64,000 bases of DNA from UKL13-2 sp031414695 (GCA_031414695.1 JANNWG010000035.1:129470-193469), one strand, 5' to 3'. Positions 1 through 8,046 are shown, counted from the stretch's first letter. Notes: generated by a model from the sequence alone, not told the origin. Made by a program: numbers and translations.

Positions 1-22
1 GTAATGCGAGAATCATTTAATT

Positions 23-48
23 CATCAGACTGATTAATCGGTCTGATG
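23..48. repeat. Inverted repeat upstream of pilU
   Basis: CATCAGAC (23-30) and GTCTGATG (41-48) form an 8-bp perfect stem, and the intervening bases contain the palindrome GATTAATC. It lies before the pilU ribosome site. It could be an attenuating hairpin or the terminator of an upstream gene outside the window, but there is no T-run after it, so a terminator is not well supported. Confidence 0.45.
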
Positions 49-95
49 GGTAAAGCGCCCTCTCTAGCTATTCCAAAAAATACAAGGAAAACGTA

Positions 96-1274
96 ATGTC
101 AGTCTTGAGCGAAGAACAAGCGCGTGCCTATATGCACAAACTCTTGGCAGGAATGAGCCAGCAGGGCGGATCAGATTTATTTATCGCAAACGATTTTCCG
201 CCAAGCATGAAAGCGCATGGCAGCATGCAGCCACTGGCCGCGCAAAAGCTGACAGGCGATGTCACCAAAGTGCTCGCGCATGCGCTCATGAATGAAGAGC
301 AACGCGCGGAATTCGCCAAAGAAATGGAATGCAATTTCGCCATCTCTATTCCAGGGCTATCGCGATTTCGGGTGAATGTATTTATTCAGCAACGCAATGT
401 CGGCATGGTCATTCGCACTATCGCGGCGGAAATTCCAAATTTTGAGAAGCTCGGCCTGCCGGTGATTTTGAAGGACGTCATCATGAATAAGCGTGGGCTG
501 GTGCTGGTCGTCGGCGGCACAGGCTCGGGCAAATCTACCACGCTAGCCGCGATGATTGATCAGCGCAATCGCACCTCCGCTGGGCACATCATCACAGTAG
601 AAGACCCAGTGGAATATGTGCATCAATCAAAGATGTCATTAATTACCCATCGTGAAGTCGGCGTCGATACGCATTCATGGCATCACGCATTAAAAAACAC
701 GTTGCGACAAGCGCCGGACGTGATTTTGATTGGTGAAATTCGTGATCCTGAAACCATGGAGCACGCGATTGCATTTGCCGAAACAGGTCACCTGTGCCTA
801 GGCACACTACACGCCAATAGCGCGAACCAAACCATTGATCGCATCATCAATTTTTTTCCGGAAGAGCGACGCAATCAATTGCTCATGGATTTATCTGCCA
901 ACCTACGCGCGATTGTTTCGCAGCGACTAGTGCGAACAATCGATGGCAAAGGTCGCAAAGCCGCCATCGAGATTTTGCTCAATACACCAACCGTGGCAGA
1001 GCGTATTTTTAAGGGTGACTTCCAAGACCTAAAAGCCTTGATGGCCAAATCGCGTGAACTCGGTATGCGTACCTTTGATTGGGCATTGTTTGATTTGTAC
1101 AGCGATGGTCATATCGCGTATGAGGAAGCAATTCGCAACGCCGACTCTGCCAATGAGCTACGCCTAAACATCAAACTAAAAAGCCCGCGCGGTGAGCCAA
1201 CAACAGAAAAAGCTTCGTCGTTGGAAATTCATAAAGAGCCAGAGCCTGCTGCGGCTGAGGAGGAGAAAAAGTGA
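96..1274 (+). CDS. pilU: Type IV pilus retraction ATPase, PilU-type
   Basis: This is a cytoplasmic hexameric AAA+ motor of the PilT/PilU family, which powers pilus retraction in twitching motility. The sequence shows the Walker A motif GGTGSGKST at residues 140-148, the Asp/His-box region VEDPVEY near 169-175, the Walker B-like VILIGEIRD at 209-217 and the His box TGHLCLGTLH at 230-239. The length of 392 aa and the extended, Glu/Pro-rich C-terminus fit PilU better than the shorter PilT. The ATG is preceded by an AAGGA ribosome site at 84-88. In related bacteria pilT lies directly upstream; here that would be left of the window, so the pairing cannot be seen. Confidence 0.92.
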   Translation: MSVLSEEQARAYMHKLLAGMSQQGGSDLFIANDFPPSMKAHGSMQPLAAQKLTGDVTKVLAHALMNEEQRAEFAKEMECNFAISIPGLSRFRVNVFIQQRNVGMVIRTIAAEIPNFEKLGLPVILKDVIMNKRGLVLVVGGTGSGKSTTLAAMIDQRNRTSAGHIITVEDPVEYVHQSKMSLITHREVGVDTHSWHHALKNTLRQAPDVILIGEIRDPETMEHAIAFAETGHLCLGTLHANSANQTIDRIINFFPEERRNQLLMDLSANLRAIVSQRLVRTIDGKGRKAAIEILLNTPTVAERIFKGDFQDLKALMAKSRELGMRTFDWALFDLYSDGHIAYEEAIRNADSANELRLNIKLKSPRGEPTTEKASSLEIHKEPEPAAAEEEKK

Positions 1275-1575
1275 GTGCCTTGCGAGCAGAGGGGTTAGTG
1301 ACCATCGAGTATTATTTTTTGAAAGCCACTTTTGCTAAAAGACTATAAATGTTGATGTGATGTAATTGAGAATGCATTAGCTAAAGCGAAAATATGATGA
1401 TTAAAGACACAACACAAATATTCTCCTTCACGACCGTTGGGCGTGTAGTCAGGGGGATGGGGTGGATGCTATGATTCTAAATCCCGTGTTTGGTGGTGCA
1501 AGCATCATTCCTATTTCATAGCTTGATCGACCAAATAAAATGAAAAATAATTCGACTCCGACCCCTAGTGTTGTA
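1275..1575. other. Gene-free stretch with a REP-like sequence
   Basis: No convincing gene was found between pilU and the RHS gene. The last part (about 1545-1566) reads AATAATTCGACTCCGACCCC. Its reverse complement resembles the GGGTCGGAGTCGAATTATT type of sequence often found beside RAYT genes in proteobacteria. A related GGGGTCAGCGTCGATTATT lies at about 4751-4769, so REP-like units flank both sides of the RHS segment. Confidence 0.5.
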
Positions 1576-1611
1576 CTAGAAATAGGCAAGAGTCAAGGCC
1601 TGACCCTTTGC
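1576..1611 (+). repeat. Left arm of a 36-bp inverted repeat around the RHS segment
   Basis: The 36 bases beginning CTAGAAATAGG and ending GACCCTTTGC are the exact reverse complement of 4847-4882. I compared the arms base by base and found no mismatch; the flanking bases do not match. The RHS reading frame opens inside this arm, which suggests that the repeat marks the breakpoint where the gene lost its 5' part. Confidence 0.9.
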
Positions 1612-4355
1612 GCTCCAGTATTGCCGACACCACCATCACCTACAACGTCCGTGGGCAAAAGCTATCCCTAACTGACCCCGATACTGGCACCACAACATAC
1701 AGCTACAACAGTGCAGGTGAGCTACTGACACAAACTGACGCAGCAGGGCGCATCACCAGCTCCACCTATGACAACCTAGGCCGCATCCTCACCCGCACAC
1801 AGCCCAACACCACCTGGTTTTACGACAGCCTGGACGGCAGTGCCAATGGCGCGACATGTGGTGCTATCAGTCGCGGTAAGTTATGTCGAATCGAATCCAG
1901 CGAAGCCAACACCAGCTATGCCTATGATTCACTAGGCCGCCCAACGACGACCAGCCAGCAAATTACCTTAACCGGTAAAAACTACCACCATAGTGTCAGT
2001 TACGACAACCAATCGCGCGTGAAGCGCATTGCCTACCCCATCACTGGGCTCACCCTGCAACACAATTACAATGCTGTTGGTTATCTAGAAAGCATCACCG
2101 AACCCGCCAACAACAACAAAGCCCACTGGCAAGCCCTGACACGGCACAACGACGGCCAGCTACACCAAATGCAATACGGCGGCGGCATCTTCACCAGCAC
2201 CCGCACCTTTGATAACCAAGGCCGCATCGCTACCATCTTCACAAACGGAACGGGCGGCACAGGCAATAGTGGCACCATCCAAAATGCCAGCTTTGGATTT
2301 GATGCCATAGGCAACCTCACCAGTCGAGCCGACAGTGCAACTGGTACCAACTTAACTCAAGAGACTTTTACATATGATGGCTTGAACCGACTCATCGCAC
2401 AAAATGGCGCGACCTCACGCGTATACAGCTATGACAGTTTCGGTAACCTCAAAACGCGTACCGACACAGGCACACTCACCTACTATCCTAATACCCATCG
2501 ACTACAAAGTGTCAGCGGCGCGACAACGGTAGGCTACAGCTACAACCTCGCAGGAGACGTGACCCAAATTACGGGGGGCACGGTTAATGGCGGACAGACA
2601 CGCACTATTACCCCCAACGCCTTCAGCCTACCTAGCCAAATCACCCAAGGCTCAACCACCATCCAATACGGCTACGACGGCAATCGCAGCCGCACTTGGG
2701 AGCGTCGTCCCAACGTCCCCGCAGGCAGCAGCAGTGCCAATCACATCAACCTCACCACCTACCTACTAGCGGGATCGTCAGCACTATTTGAAGAAGACCG
2801 ACTCGGTGCTGGTACGGTTGCCGAGCCGTATCGCTATCGCTATAAACATACGATTGTAAGTCCCGAAGGCGCAATAGGCCAGATCGTCATCGACGCCCCC
2901 GGCGGCGGCAACCCCAACCAAACCCGAAGTGACAAATCGTTTCACCGCGACCACCTAGGCTCGACCGTAGCTGTGAGTGATGAGGCCGGTACAGAATACT
3001 TAGGCTACGACGCCTGGGGCAAACGTCGCAACCCTAATGGCACAGATAACGCTGCTGCCAACAACAACCCCGGCAGCTTGAGCAGCAAGACCGATCGTGG
3101 CTACACCAACCACGAACATATAGACGACATCGGCTTGATCCACATGAATGGGCGGCTATATGATCCTTACACGGGTCGGATGCTCAGTGCCGACCCGTTT
3201 ATCCAAGCGCCATACATGCTGCAGAACTACAATCGGTACAGCTATGTGATGAATAATCCGTTGAGTCTGACCGACCCCAGTGGGCATTTCTGGCAGTATG
3301 TTGTCGCCGCCATGGTGGGTGCAGGTGTTGCCCGTGCCACAGGCGTCATCAGCCCCCAACAGTTTAGGCAAGTGATGGCCATTGGCGTGGGATTCTTACT
3401 TGGCCCGCTGGGACCACTAGGCGCGATAGGCGAACACGCCATTGTGCAAACCATGATAGCTGGCTTTGCTGCAGGTGGAATAGCCGGTGGTAACATCGAA
3501 AGTGCGGTGGCTGGTGCTGCATCGGCTGCGATGTTCTACGGGGTAGGAGAGGTCTCGGGGATGCACACTGCGGGGGTTGATAAATCATTTGGGTCAAATG
3601 CACACATCATGCAAACGATCGGTCATGCCGCTGTTGGCTGTGCACAAAGTAGTGTGATGGGAGGAAGCTGCGGGAGCGGGGCAGCGGGGTCGGGTTTTGC
3701 GGCGGCAGCAGGGCCGCTATTACCGGGAGCTGATATATCGCCTGAACGCTTCTTTGCGAGAGTTATTGTTGGTGGAACAGCCTCTAAGTTGTCGGGTGGC
3801 AGCTTTAGTAATGGCGGGTTTACGGCGGCGTTTGCTTATTTGTTTAATGATGTATGGAACGCCACTAGACTCTCCATGCAAGCTGACCGCGTATGCAATG
3901 CAGGCCCAACAAATGCATGCTTAGCCGCGCAAGATTCTGCGAAAAAGGAATGGGCTGATGTGCCAAAGAGTCAGGCGTTGCAGCTTTCTACGCCTGAAAT
4001 TGAAGTGGCTGGCGCAGTTGGTGCTGTAAAGTTACTAATTAGGTCTTTGGTAACCGGGCTAGGCGATCTGACTTTTTTGGAGGTTCGGCAAATACAATCG
4101 GTCGTTGACCAAGCTGGAAGGCCGTTGGAAGTAATTGGATCTGCAGCTCGAGGTGCGCGACGTCCGGGTAGTGATATTGACTATATTGTTTCCCCTTCGA
4201 GCCAATCAGCGTATTCAGGGCTAAGCTCACGATTGCCAAGCCTTGACCCAAGTCACGGTTTACTTTCTGGCTTTGGAAATCCGTTTCAGGGATCTGTGAT
4301 TCGATTTACGCCAGGAGCAAAACCAACACACGTTTCAAAACCACCAGGAGGGTAA
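1608..4355 (+). CDS. RHS/YD-repeat protein, 5'-truncated, with nucleotidyltransferase-like C-terminal domain
   Basis: RHS proteins form a shell that encloses a C-terminal toxin used in contact-dependent competition. YD repeats of the type YSYNSAGEL and YDSLGR fill roughly residues 1-400. HRDHLGS lies at about 446-452. The core-end signature runs from LYDPYTGRMLSADPF to TDPSG (about 517-559). The 356 residues after it are the variable tip: a Gly/Ala-rich hydrophobic stretch, then an apparent C-terminal domain with IGSAARG...GSDIDYIV (G844-S845, D856 and D858). This is the GS...DxD pattern of polymerase-beta-like nucleotidyltransferases. Only a TTG start is available, inside the flanking repeat. 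There is no signal peptide or N-terminal part, and full RHS proteins are longer, so this is probably a gene remnant or displaced tip. Toxin activity is inference. Confidence 0.8.
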   Translation: MRSSIADTTITYNVRGQKLSLTDPDTGTTTYSYNSAGELLTQTDAAGRITSSTYDNLGRILTRTQPNTTWFYDSLDGSANGATCGAISRGKLCRIESSEANTSYAYDSLGRPTTTSQQITLTGKNYHHSVSYDNQSRVKRIAYPITGLTLQHNYNAVGYLESITEPANNNKAHWQALTRHNDGQLHQMQYGGGIFTSTRTFDNQGRIATIFTNGTGGTGNSGTIQNASFGFDAIGNLTSRADSATGTNLTQETFTYDGLNRLIAQNGATSRVYSYDSFGNLKTRTDTGTLTYYPNTHRLQSVSGATTVGYSYNLAGDVTQITGGTVNGGQTRTITPNAFSLPSQITQGSTTIQYGYDGNRSRTWERRPNVPAGSSSANHINLTTYLLAGSSALFEEDRLGAGTVAEPYRYRYKHTIVSPEGAIGQIVIDAPGGGNPNQTRSDKSFHRDHLGSTVAVSDEAGTEYLGYDAWGKRRNPNGTDNAAANNNPGSLSSKTDRGYTNHEHIDDIGLIHMNGRLYDPYTGRMLSADPFIQAPYMLQNYNRYSYVMNNPLSLTDPSGHFWQYVVAAMVGAGVARATGVISPQQFRQVMAIGVGFLLGPLGPLGAIGEHAIVQTMIAGFAAGGIAGGNIESAVAGAASAAMFYGVGEVSGMHTAGVDKSFGSNAHIMQTIGHAAVGCAQSSVMGGSCGSGAAGSGFAAAAGPLLPGADISPERFFARVIVGGTASKLSGGSFSNGGFTAAFAYLFNDVWNATRLSMQADRVCNAGPTNACLAAQDSAKKEWADVPKSQALQLSTPEIEVAGAVGAVKLLIRSLVTGLGDLTFLEVRQIQSVVDQAGRPLEVIGSAARGARRPGSDIDYIVSPSSQSAYSGLSSRLPSLDPSHGLLSGFGNPFQGSVIRFTPGAKPTHVSKPPGG

Positions 4356-4360
4356 CTTTA

Positions 4361-4639
4361 ATGAAGTTAACTACATATTGGATCGAATTTGATCCTGATT
4401 TTCCTGCTGATAAACTGCCAGCTGGAACAAAAATTGGTTGTGGGGTGAGTGCTCTAGATCAGAGTGACGCTATCAATTTAGTCTGTAAATACGTTTTTTC
4501 AAACACAAACCATAAGCCAAAAATAAATCGCATCATCACTCCCGTTGACATTACTGCAATCGATAAGAAGCACGTGTTACCGAATATGGGAAATTTGCTT
4601 GTGCGAGGAATTTGGTATCCATTGGGTTATGCGGAATGA
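4361..4639 (+). CDS. Small protein after the RHS tip, candidate immunity protein
   Basis: This is a 92-aa soluble protein with no signal peptide or membrane segment. The gene starts 5 bases after the RHS stop codon and has a strong AGGAGG ribosome site (4346-4351) that overlaps the end of the RHS gene, so the two are very likely co-translated. Its central GTKIGCGVSALDQSDAI and C-terminal HVLPNMG...RGIWYPLGY look like conserved family motifs. I recall similar small hypothetical proteins but know no function. Position directly downstream of an RHS tip is where cognate immunity genes usually sit. The immunity role is inferred from context alone. Confidence 0.65.
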   Translation: MKLTTYWIEFDPDFPADKLPAGTKIGCGVSALDQSDAINLVCKYVFSNTNHKPKINRIITPVDITAIDKKHVLPNMGNLLVRGIWYPLGYAE

Positions 4640-4696
4640 AAAACGAAGACGTATTAACTTAACCCCACCCCCCAAGCCCCACTTGAGCCATTCCTG

Positions 4697-4733
4697 CCCC
4701 AAACTGCCCACCAATCGGCGACTTTGTGTCTCC
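4697..4733 (+). repeat. CCAATA-loop hairpin repeat, copy A
   Basis: This reads CCCCAAACTGCCCACCAATCGGCGACTT-like sequence: a short GCC/GGC stem around a CACCAATC loop. It is one of at least five related intergenic copies in the window (see 5472, 12118, 35309 and 53015 regions). It lies about 60 bases downstream of the putative immunity gene. Confidence 0.4.
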
Positions 4734-4846
4734 AGCATCACCCAATCTAAGGGGTCAGCGTCGATTATTCTGTGATAGCATCTTTAAATGCCCCGCCGCC
4801 CACGCATCCAAATTGATAACGTACCCCTAAAAGCAAAGGGTCAAAA

Positions 4847-4882
4847 GCAAAGGGTCAGGCCTTGACTCTTGCCTATTTCTAG
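4847..4882 (-). repeat. Right arm of the 36-bp inverted repeat
   Basis: This is the exact reverse complement of 1576-1611. Just before it, AAGCAAAGGGTCA is repeated in tandem (4831-4843 and about 4845-4857), so the GGGTCA end of the arm has been partly duplicated. The RAYT transposase gene begins 21 bases later. The arrangement suggests that the transposase recognises this sequence. Confidence 0.9.
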
Positions 4883-4903
4883 CGCGTATGTCAACATTCA
4901 CAA

Positions 4904-5422
4904 ATGGCCAGACCACTCAGAATAGAATTCCCCGGTGCGATTTATCACGTGACCTCACGAGGTGATCGTCGCGAAGCCATTTTTGAGGATGATGTTGATC
5001 GTCATTTATTTCTAACCGCACTTGGTCAAGCGCTCACACGGTTTGATGCAGCGGCACTTGCCTACTGCTTGATGGATAACCATTACCACCTTGTCATCCA
5101 CACGCGACTCGCTAACTTATCGAAGCTCATGCAGCACATCAATGGCGTCTATACCCAAGCCTACAATCGGCGGCACATGAAAGTCGGGCATTTATTTCAA
5201 GGCAGATTCAAAGGCATCTTGGTTGATGAGCATGCCTATCTGCTGGAAGTGTGCCGTTACGTCGACCTTAATCCCGTGCGCGCTCGCATGGTGCGCGACC
5301 CAGGCAAATGGCCTTGGAGCAGCTATCGCGCACATACAGGTTTAGCCATGTCGCCGCTGTGGCTCGACACAATGGCCGTACACGGCTATTTGCTTGGGCG
5401 AGGATCAAATGGGTCGGCGTAG
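4904..5422 (+). CDS. REP-associated tyrosine transposase (RAYT, Y1/IS200-like)
   Basis: This is a single-strand DNA transposase of the HUH Y1 family that acts on REP palindromes. It opens with the family signature MARPLRIEFPGAIYHVTSRGDRRE. The HUH metal-binding pair is H60-Y-H62 in MDNHYHLV, and the catalytic tyrosine is probably Y112 in DEHAYLLEVCRY. RHMKVGHLFQGRFK and YVDLNPVRARMV are also typical. The 172-aa product ends soon after WPWSSYRAHTG, earlier than I would expect for this subgroup. The stop lies in a GGGTCGGCGTAGAATT sequence that resembles a REP unit, so the 3' end may have been overwritten. There is no clear ribosome site before the ATG. Confidence 0.88.
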   Translation: MARPLRIEFPGAIYHVTSRGDRREAIFEDDVDRHLFLTALGQALTRFDAAALAYCLMDNHYHLVIHTRLANLSKLMQHINGVYTQAYNRRHMKVGHLFQGRFKGILVDEHAYLLEVCRYVDLNPVRARMVRDPGKWPWSSYRAHTGLAMSPLWLDTMAVHGYLLGRGSNGSA

Positions 5423-5451
5423 AATTGAATAAACTCCTTTATCCACGGACA

Positions 5452-5503
5452 TTGCTAGCCATTTTTTCTTCAAAACGTCCACCAATAGGCGAGTTTGCTT
5501 TTC
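5452..5503 (+). repeat. CCAATA-loop hairpin repeat, copy B
   Basis: The core CAAAACGTCCACCAATAGGCGAGTTTG lies at 5471-5497. AC..CC pairs with GG..GT around ACCAATA. It sits between the RAYT gene and the decayed yafQ and follows the same pattern as the copies after plsY and after the gene ending at 35251. Confidence 0.5.
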
Positions 5504-5505
5504 GC

Positions 5506-5786
5506 TCACAATCCAAGTTCGCTGTGCGAGCCTAGCCGCACTAGCCTCAGTGTTTCAGTGTCTGGCTTTTGGTAAATAAGCACAAGATCTGGCCTGATAT
5601 GGCAATCTCGGTAGTCACTCCACTCGCCCGTAAGCGCATGATCACAATATCGCACTTCAAGCGGATGATCATCAGCGAGGTTTTGTAAACAGGCTTTAAA
5701 ACTGCATCTAGTGCAGCGCGGTGCTGCCCTTTTGCCTCCCGCTTGTAGTCGCGCTTAAATTGCCCCGTAAGCTCAATCTTTCTTAT
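5506..5786 (-). pseudogene. yafQ: Decayed YafQ-type mRNA interferase toxin
   Basis: Reading the minus strand from 5786 gives RKIELTGQFKRDYKREAKGQHRAALDAVLKPV. After a one-base frame change it continues LQNLADDHPLEVRYCDHALTGEWSDYRDCHIRPDLVLIYQKPDTETLRLVRLGSHSELGL and then a stop at 5508-5506. This is a full-length match in pattern to the YafQ/RelE toxin family, including the Y/H/R-rich C-terminal half. There are two lesions. The codon expected to be the ATG reads ATA (5786-5784), and a T-run in the GTT-TTA junction appears one base short (about 5685). The fragment directly follows the antitoxin gene, as in a normal dinJ-yafQ operon. Confidence 0.8.
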
Positions 5787-6036
5787 GCAAATTTGACATT
5801 AGCGCGTCCACGCTATCAAAGCGCTTAAGCCCGCCTGCACGCGCTTCACGCATGGCGGCGATAGTCGTGTCGTTGGGAATCAGCGGGTCAAATGGTAATG
5901 CACGCTCATGTGCAACCTTGGTCAACATCAGCCGCACGGCGTCGGACACAGTAAGCCCCATGGCGGCCAATACTGCTGCCGCTTCATCTTTGATTGCGCC
6001 GTCAATGCGCGCCTGTACAAGCTGATTTGCCGCCAT
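5773..6036 (-). CDS. dinJ: RelB/DinJ-family antitoxin
   Basis: This is an antitoxin of the RelB/DinJ ribbon-helix-helix family, which binds its own promoter and neutralises a YafQ-type toxin. The family pattern is clear: MAANQLVQARID at the N-terminus, then DEAAAVLAAMGLTVSDAVRLMLTKVAHERALPFDPLIPN. I place the start at ATG 6036, not at an upstream in-frame start at 6054, because TTAGGA precedes it at a good distance and family members begin MAAN. Length 87 aa. The reading frame is intact although its toxin partner (5506-5786) is broken, so it may survive as an orphan antitoxin or regulator. Confidence 0.85.
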   Translation of the reverse strand: MAANQLVQARIDGAIKDEAAAVLAAMGLTVSDAVRLMLTKVAHERALPFDPLIPNDTTIAAMREARAGGLKRFDSVDALMSNLHKKD

Positions 6037-6061
6037 ATTTGCTATTCCTAACATTTATCGT

Positions 6062-6074
6062 ATTACATTGTAAT
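6062..6074. promoter_or_regulatory. Palindrome upstream of the antitoxin, likely autoregulatory operator
   Basis: ATTACA-T-TGTAAT is a perfect 6+1+6 palindrome 26 bases upstream of the antitoxin start. DinJ/RelB antitoxins bind palindromes at this position. The assignment as operator is inference from position. Confidence 0.5.
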
Positions 6075-6233
6075 GCAAAAAGATGTTTGGTATGCTGTCT
6101 TTGACGCTTGCTAAAGTAGGCAATGAGGGAATTGATAGTGAAGGTTAGTAGTCTTTACCAGCCAAGCCGACTAAAGCGCGAAATGTAGTCTGTACAAAGA
6201 GCATTGTGCTAAGCCCGTGTAGGCCGATTCAAC

Positions 6234-7115
6234 CTACACCACCTGCACCGCAAAAGTATCGCAAGCCTTCATGCTGCCCGTCTCAAAACCTGCCTTAAAC
6301 CAACGCACGCGCTGCACTGATGTACCGTGGGTGAATGAATCTGGCACGACTGCACCACGTGCGGCGCGTTGTAGTGCATCGTCGCCGATGGCGCTGGCGG
6401 CGGTTAAAGCTTCTTCAACATCGCCAGCCTCAATGAATGGTTTTTTACGATTGGCGTGATGCGCCCACACGCCTGCAAAACAATCCGCTTGCAACTCTAC
6501 GCGCACAGAAACTTTGTTGTAATCCTTTTCGCTCATTTTGCCGCGCATGGCGTCTGTTTTCTGGGTGACGCCGATTAAGTGTTGCACATGGTGACCGATC
6601 TCGTGGGCGATCACATACGCGCGCGCAAAGTCGCCGCCTGCCTTGAAGCGGCGTGACATATCTTCAAAAAACTGTAAATCTAAATACACCTTCTGATCGC
6701 CAGGACAATAAAACGGCCCCATCGCGGATTGTCCCGTGCCGCACGCGGTCGCGGTTTGGCCGCGAAATAAGACGAGCTTGGGTGATTGGTATTGGCCGCT
6801 TTTGTCACCACCGCCAGCAAAAAGCGCGCTCCATGTATCTTCGGTCTTGGCGAGGATTTTCTTCATTTCACTCACCATCGCGCGCTCTGAGTCGTTCGCG
6901 GGGTCAACGGGTCTTGCTTGCTGCTGCGTTTGACTTTGTCCGCTACCTTGCACCGTCTCTGCCACGCCTAATAGTGTGCGCGGATCAATGCCTAAAAAGT
7001 AGCTCGCAATCAGCGCGATGATGATGGTGCCGATACCTAATCCAGCTTTGCCACCGCCACCGCCACCACGCCTGTCTTCAACATTGCTGCTTTCACGTTC
7101 ATCATCAAGCTTCAT
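6234..7115 (-). CDS. ypfJ: Neutral zinc metallopeptidase, YpfJ/KPN_02809 family
   Basis: This is a membrane-anchored zinc-metallopeptidase-like protein whose physiological substrate is unknown. The N-terminus is charged and Gly-rich (GGGGGG at about 17-22). One membrane helix follows at about 25-42. The catalytic-type motif HEIGH lies at 171-175 within YVIAHEIGHHVQHLIG, and VELQADCFAGVWAHH follows with the candidate third zinc ligand. Length 293 aa is usual for the family. A good ribosome site (AAGGGG) precedes the ATG. It ends about 195 bases from the antitoxin start, in the same direction, and shows no functional link to it. Confidence 0.88.
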   Translation of the reverse strand: MKLDDERESSNVEDRRGGGGGGKAGLGIGTIIIALIASYFLGIDPRTLLGVAETVQGSGQSQTQQQARPVDPANDSERAMVSEMKKILAKTEDTWSALFAGGGDKSGQYQSPKLVLFRGQTATACGTGQSAMGPFYCPGDQKVYLDLQFFEDMSRRFKAGGDFARAYVIAHEIGHHVQHLIGVTQKTDAMRGKMSEKDYNKVSVRVELQADCFAGVWAHHANRKKPFIEAGDVEEALTAASAIGDDALQRAARGAVVPDSFTHGTSVQRVRWFKAGFETGSMKACDTFAVQVV

Positions 7116-7137
7116 TATTTTCCCCTTAAGTCGTTTG

Positions 7138-8046
7138 CTAAATCATGTGTGCCACCGTGAGCCAAAGTGGTATTGAAAGCATTCCCAGTAATGTACTCAC
7201 AGTGATTGATTGTGCGACGATAACACCATTGCCACCCATACGTACTGCGAGTATGTAAGCGGAAGCCGCGGTTGGTAACGCGCTAAATAAAATCACGATG
7301 TCGTAGAAGACGCGCGACTCGATATGGAGCGAAAAATATCGCGCAAGCGCTATCGCTGTCATTGGCATGATGAGTAATTTAACGGCGGTGTTGTAGCCAA
7401 TAAGTGGCGCATTCACAACGGCATTATTAAATGTTAATGCGGCGCCAACTGATAATAGGCCGCAGGCCAACGCCGCCGCACCCATACGCGAAATAAGCAT
7501 TTGCACGACTTCTGGTATTGGCAAACCAGATAGCGAGTAGGCAACGCCGCTGACAGTGCCAAGGATCAACGGATTCTTTACTAACTCGTTAGCGATATTG
7601 AGTTTGGTGTCGCGCGCGAGCATCCATACGGCAGCCAAATTGCAAAGTGGCACCGCCACACCGATCATAATGCCCATCGCAGCTATGCCAGCTTCGCCAT
7701 GCAGTCTTCCCGCAATCGCGAGCCCTATATAGGCATTAAACCGAAACGCGATCTGAAAAGTGGAGGCGTATGTTTTGGTGTCAGCCTTAATCAACCATTT
7801 CGCAGCGAAGGCCACCAACATGCCAACCGCAATGGTGATGAGGGCTGTTTTCACGGCGGGAGCAGCCGCGAAAAAATCAAATTTCTGACTCGCGATGGAA
7901 TTAAAAAGTAGTGCCGGAAACAGTACGTAATAAATCAGCTTTTCTAAGCCCGACCAAAAATCGCGCCCCCAATTGGTGATGCGATTAAGCAAAAAGCCGA
8001 ACAATATTAATAAAAAATCTGGGATGAGGAGTAGGGCAATAGTCAT
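7138..8046 (-). CDS. AEC family (auxin efflux carrier-like) transporter
   Basis: This is an inner-membrane carrier of the AEC family; bacterial members export or exchange small organic acids such as malate. The 302-aa protein is hydrophobic throughout, with about ten predicted membrane segments in two halves. The GLLSVGAAL and SALPTAASAYILAVRMGG segments near the C-terminus are typical of AEC proteins. The start is the ATG at 8046 (MTIALLLIPDFLLILFGFLLNR). The ypfJ-like gene follows 22 bases downstream on the same strand, so the two may share a transcript. The substrate cannot be read from the sequence. Confidence 0.85.
   Translation of the reverse strand: MTIALLLIPDFLLILFGFLLNRITNWGRDFWSGLEKLIYYVLFPALLFNSIASQKFDFFAAAPAVKTALITIAVGMLVAFAAKWLIKADTKTYASTFQIAFRFNAYIGLAIAGRLHGEAGIAAMGIMIGVAVPLCNLAAVWMLARDTKLNIANELVKNPLILGTVSGVAYSLSGLPIPEVVQMLISRMGAAALACGLLSVGAALTFNNAVVNAPLIGYNTAVKLLIMPMTAIALARYFSLHIESRVFYDIVILFSALPTAASAYILAVRMGGNGVIVAQSITVSTLLGMLSIPLWLTVAHMI

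Noticed and set aside
23..48. Strong terminator for an upstream pilT
   Set aside because: The stem is good but lacks a T-run, and pilT-pilU are often co-transcribed; kept only as an inverted repeat.
1275..1575. Remnant gene between pilU and RHS
   Set aside because: No frame of useful length or recognisable motif was found on either strand.
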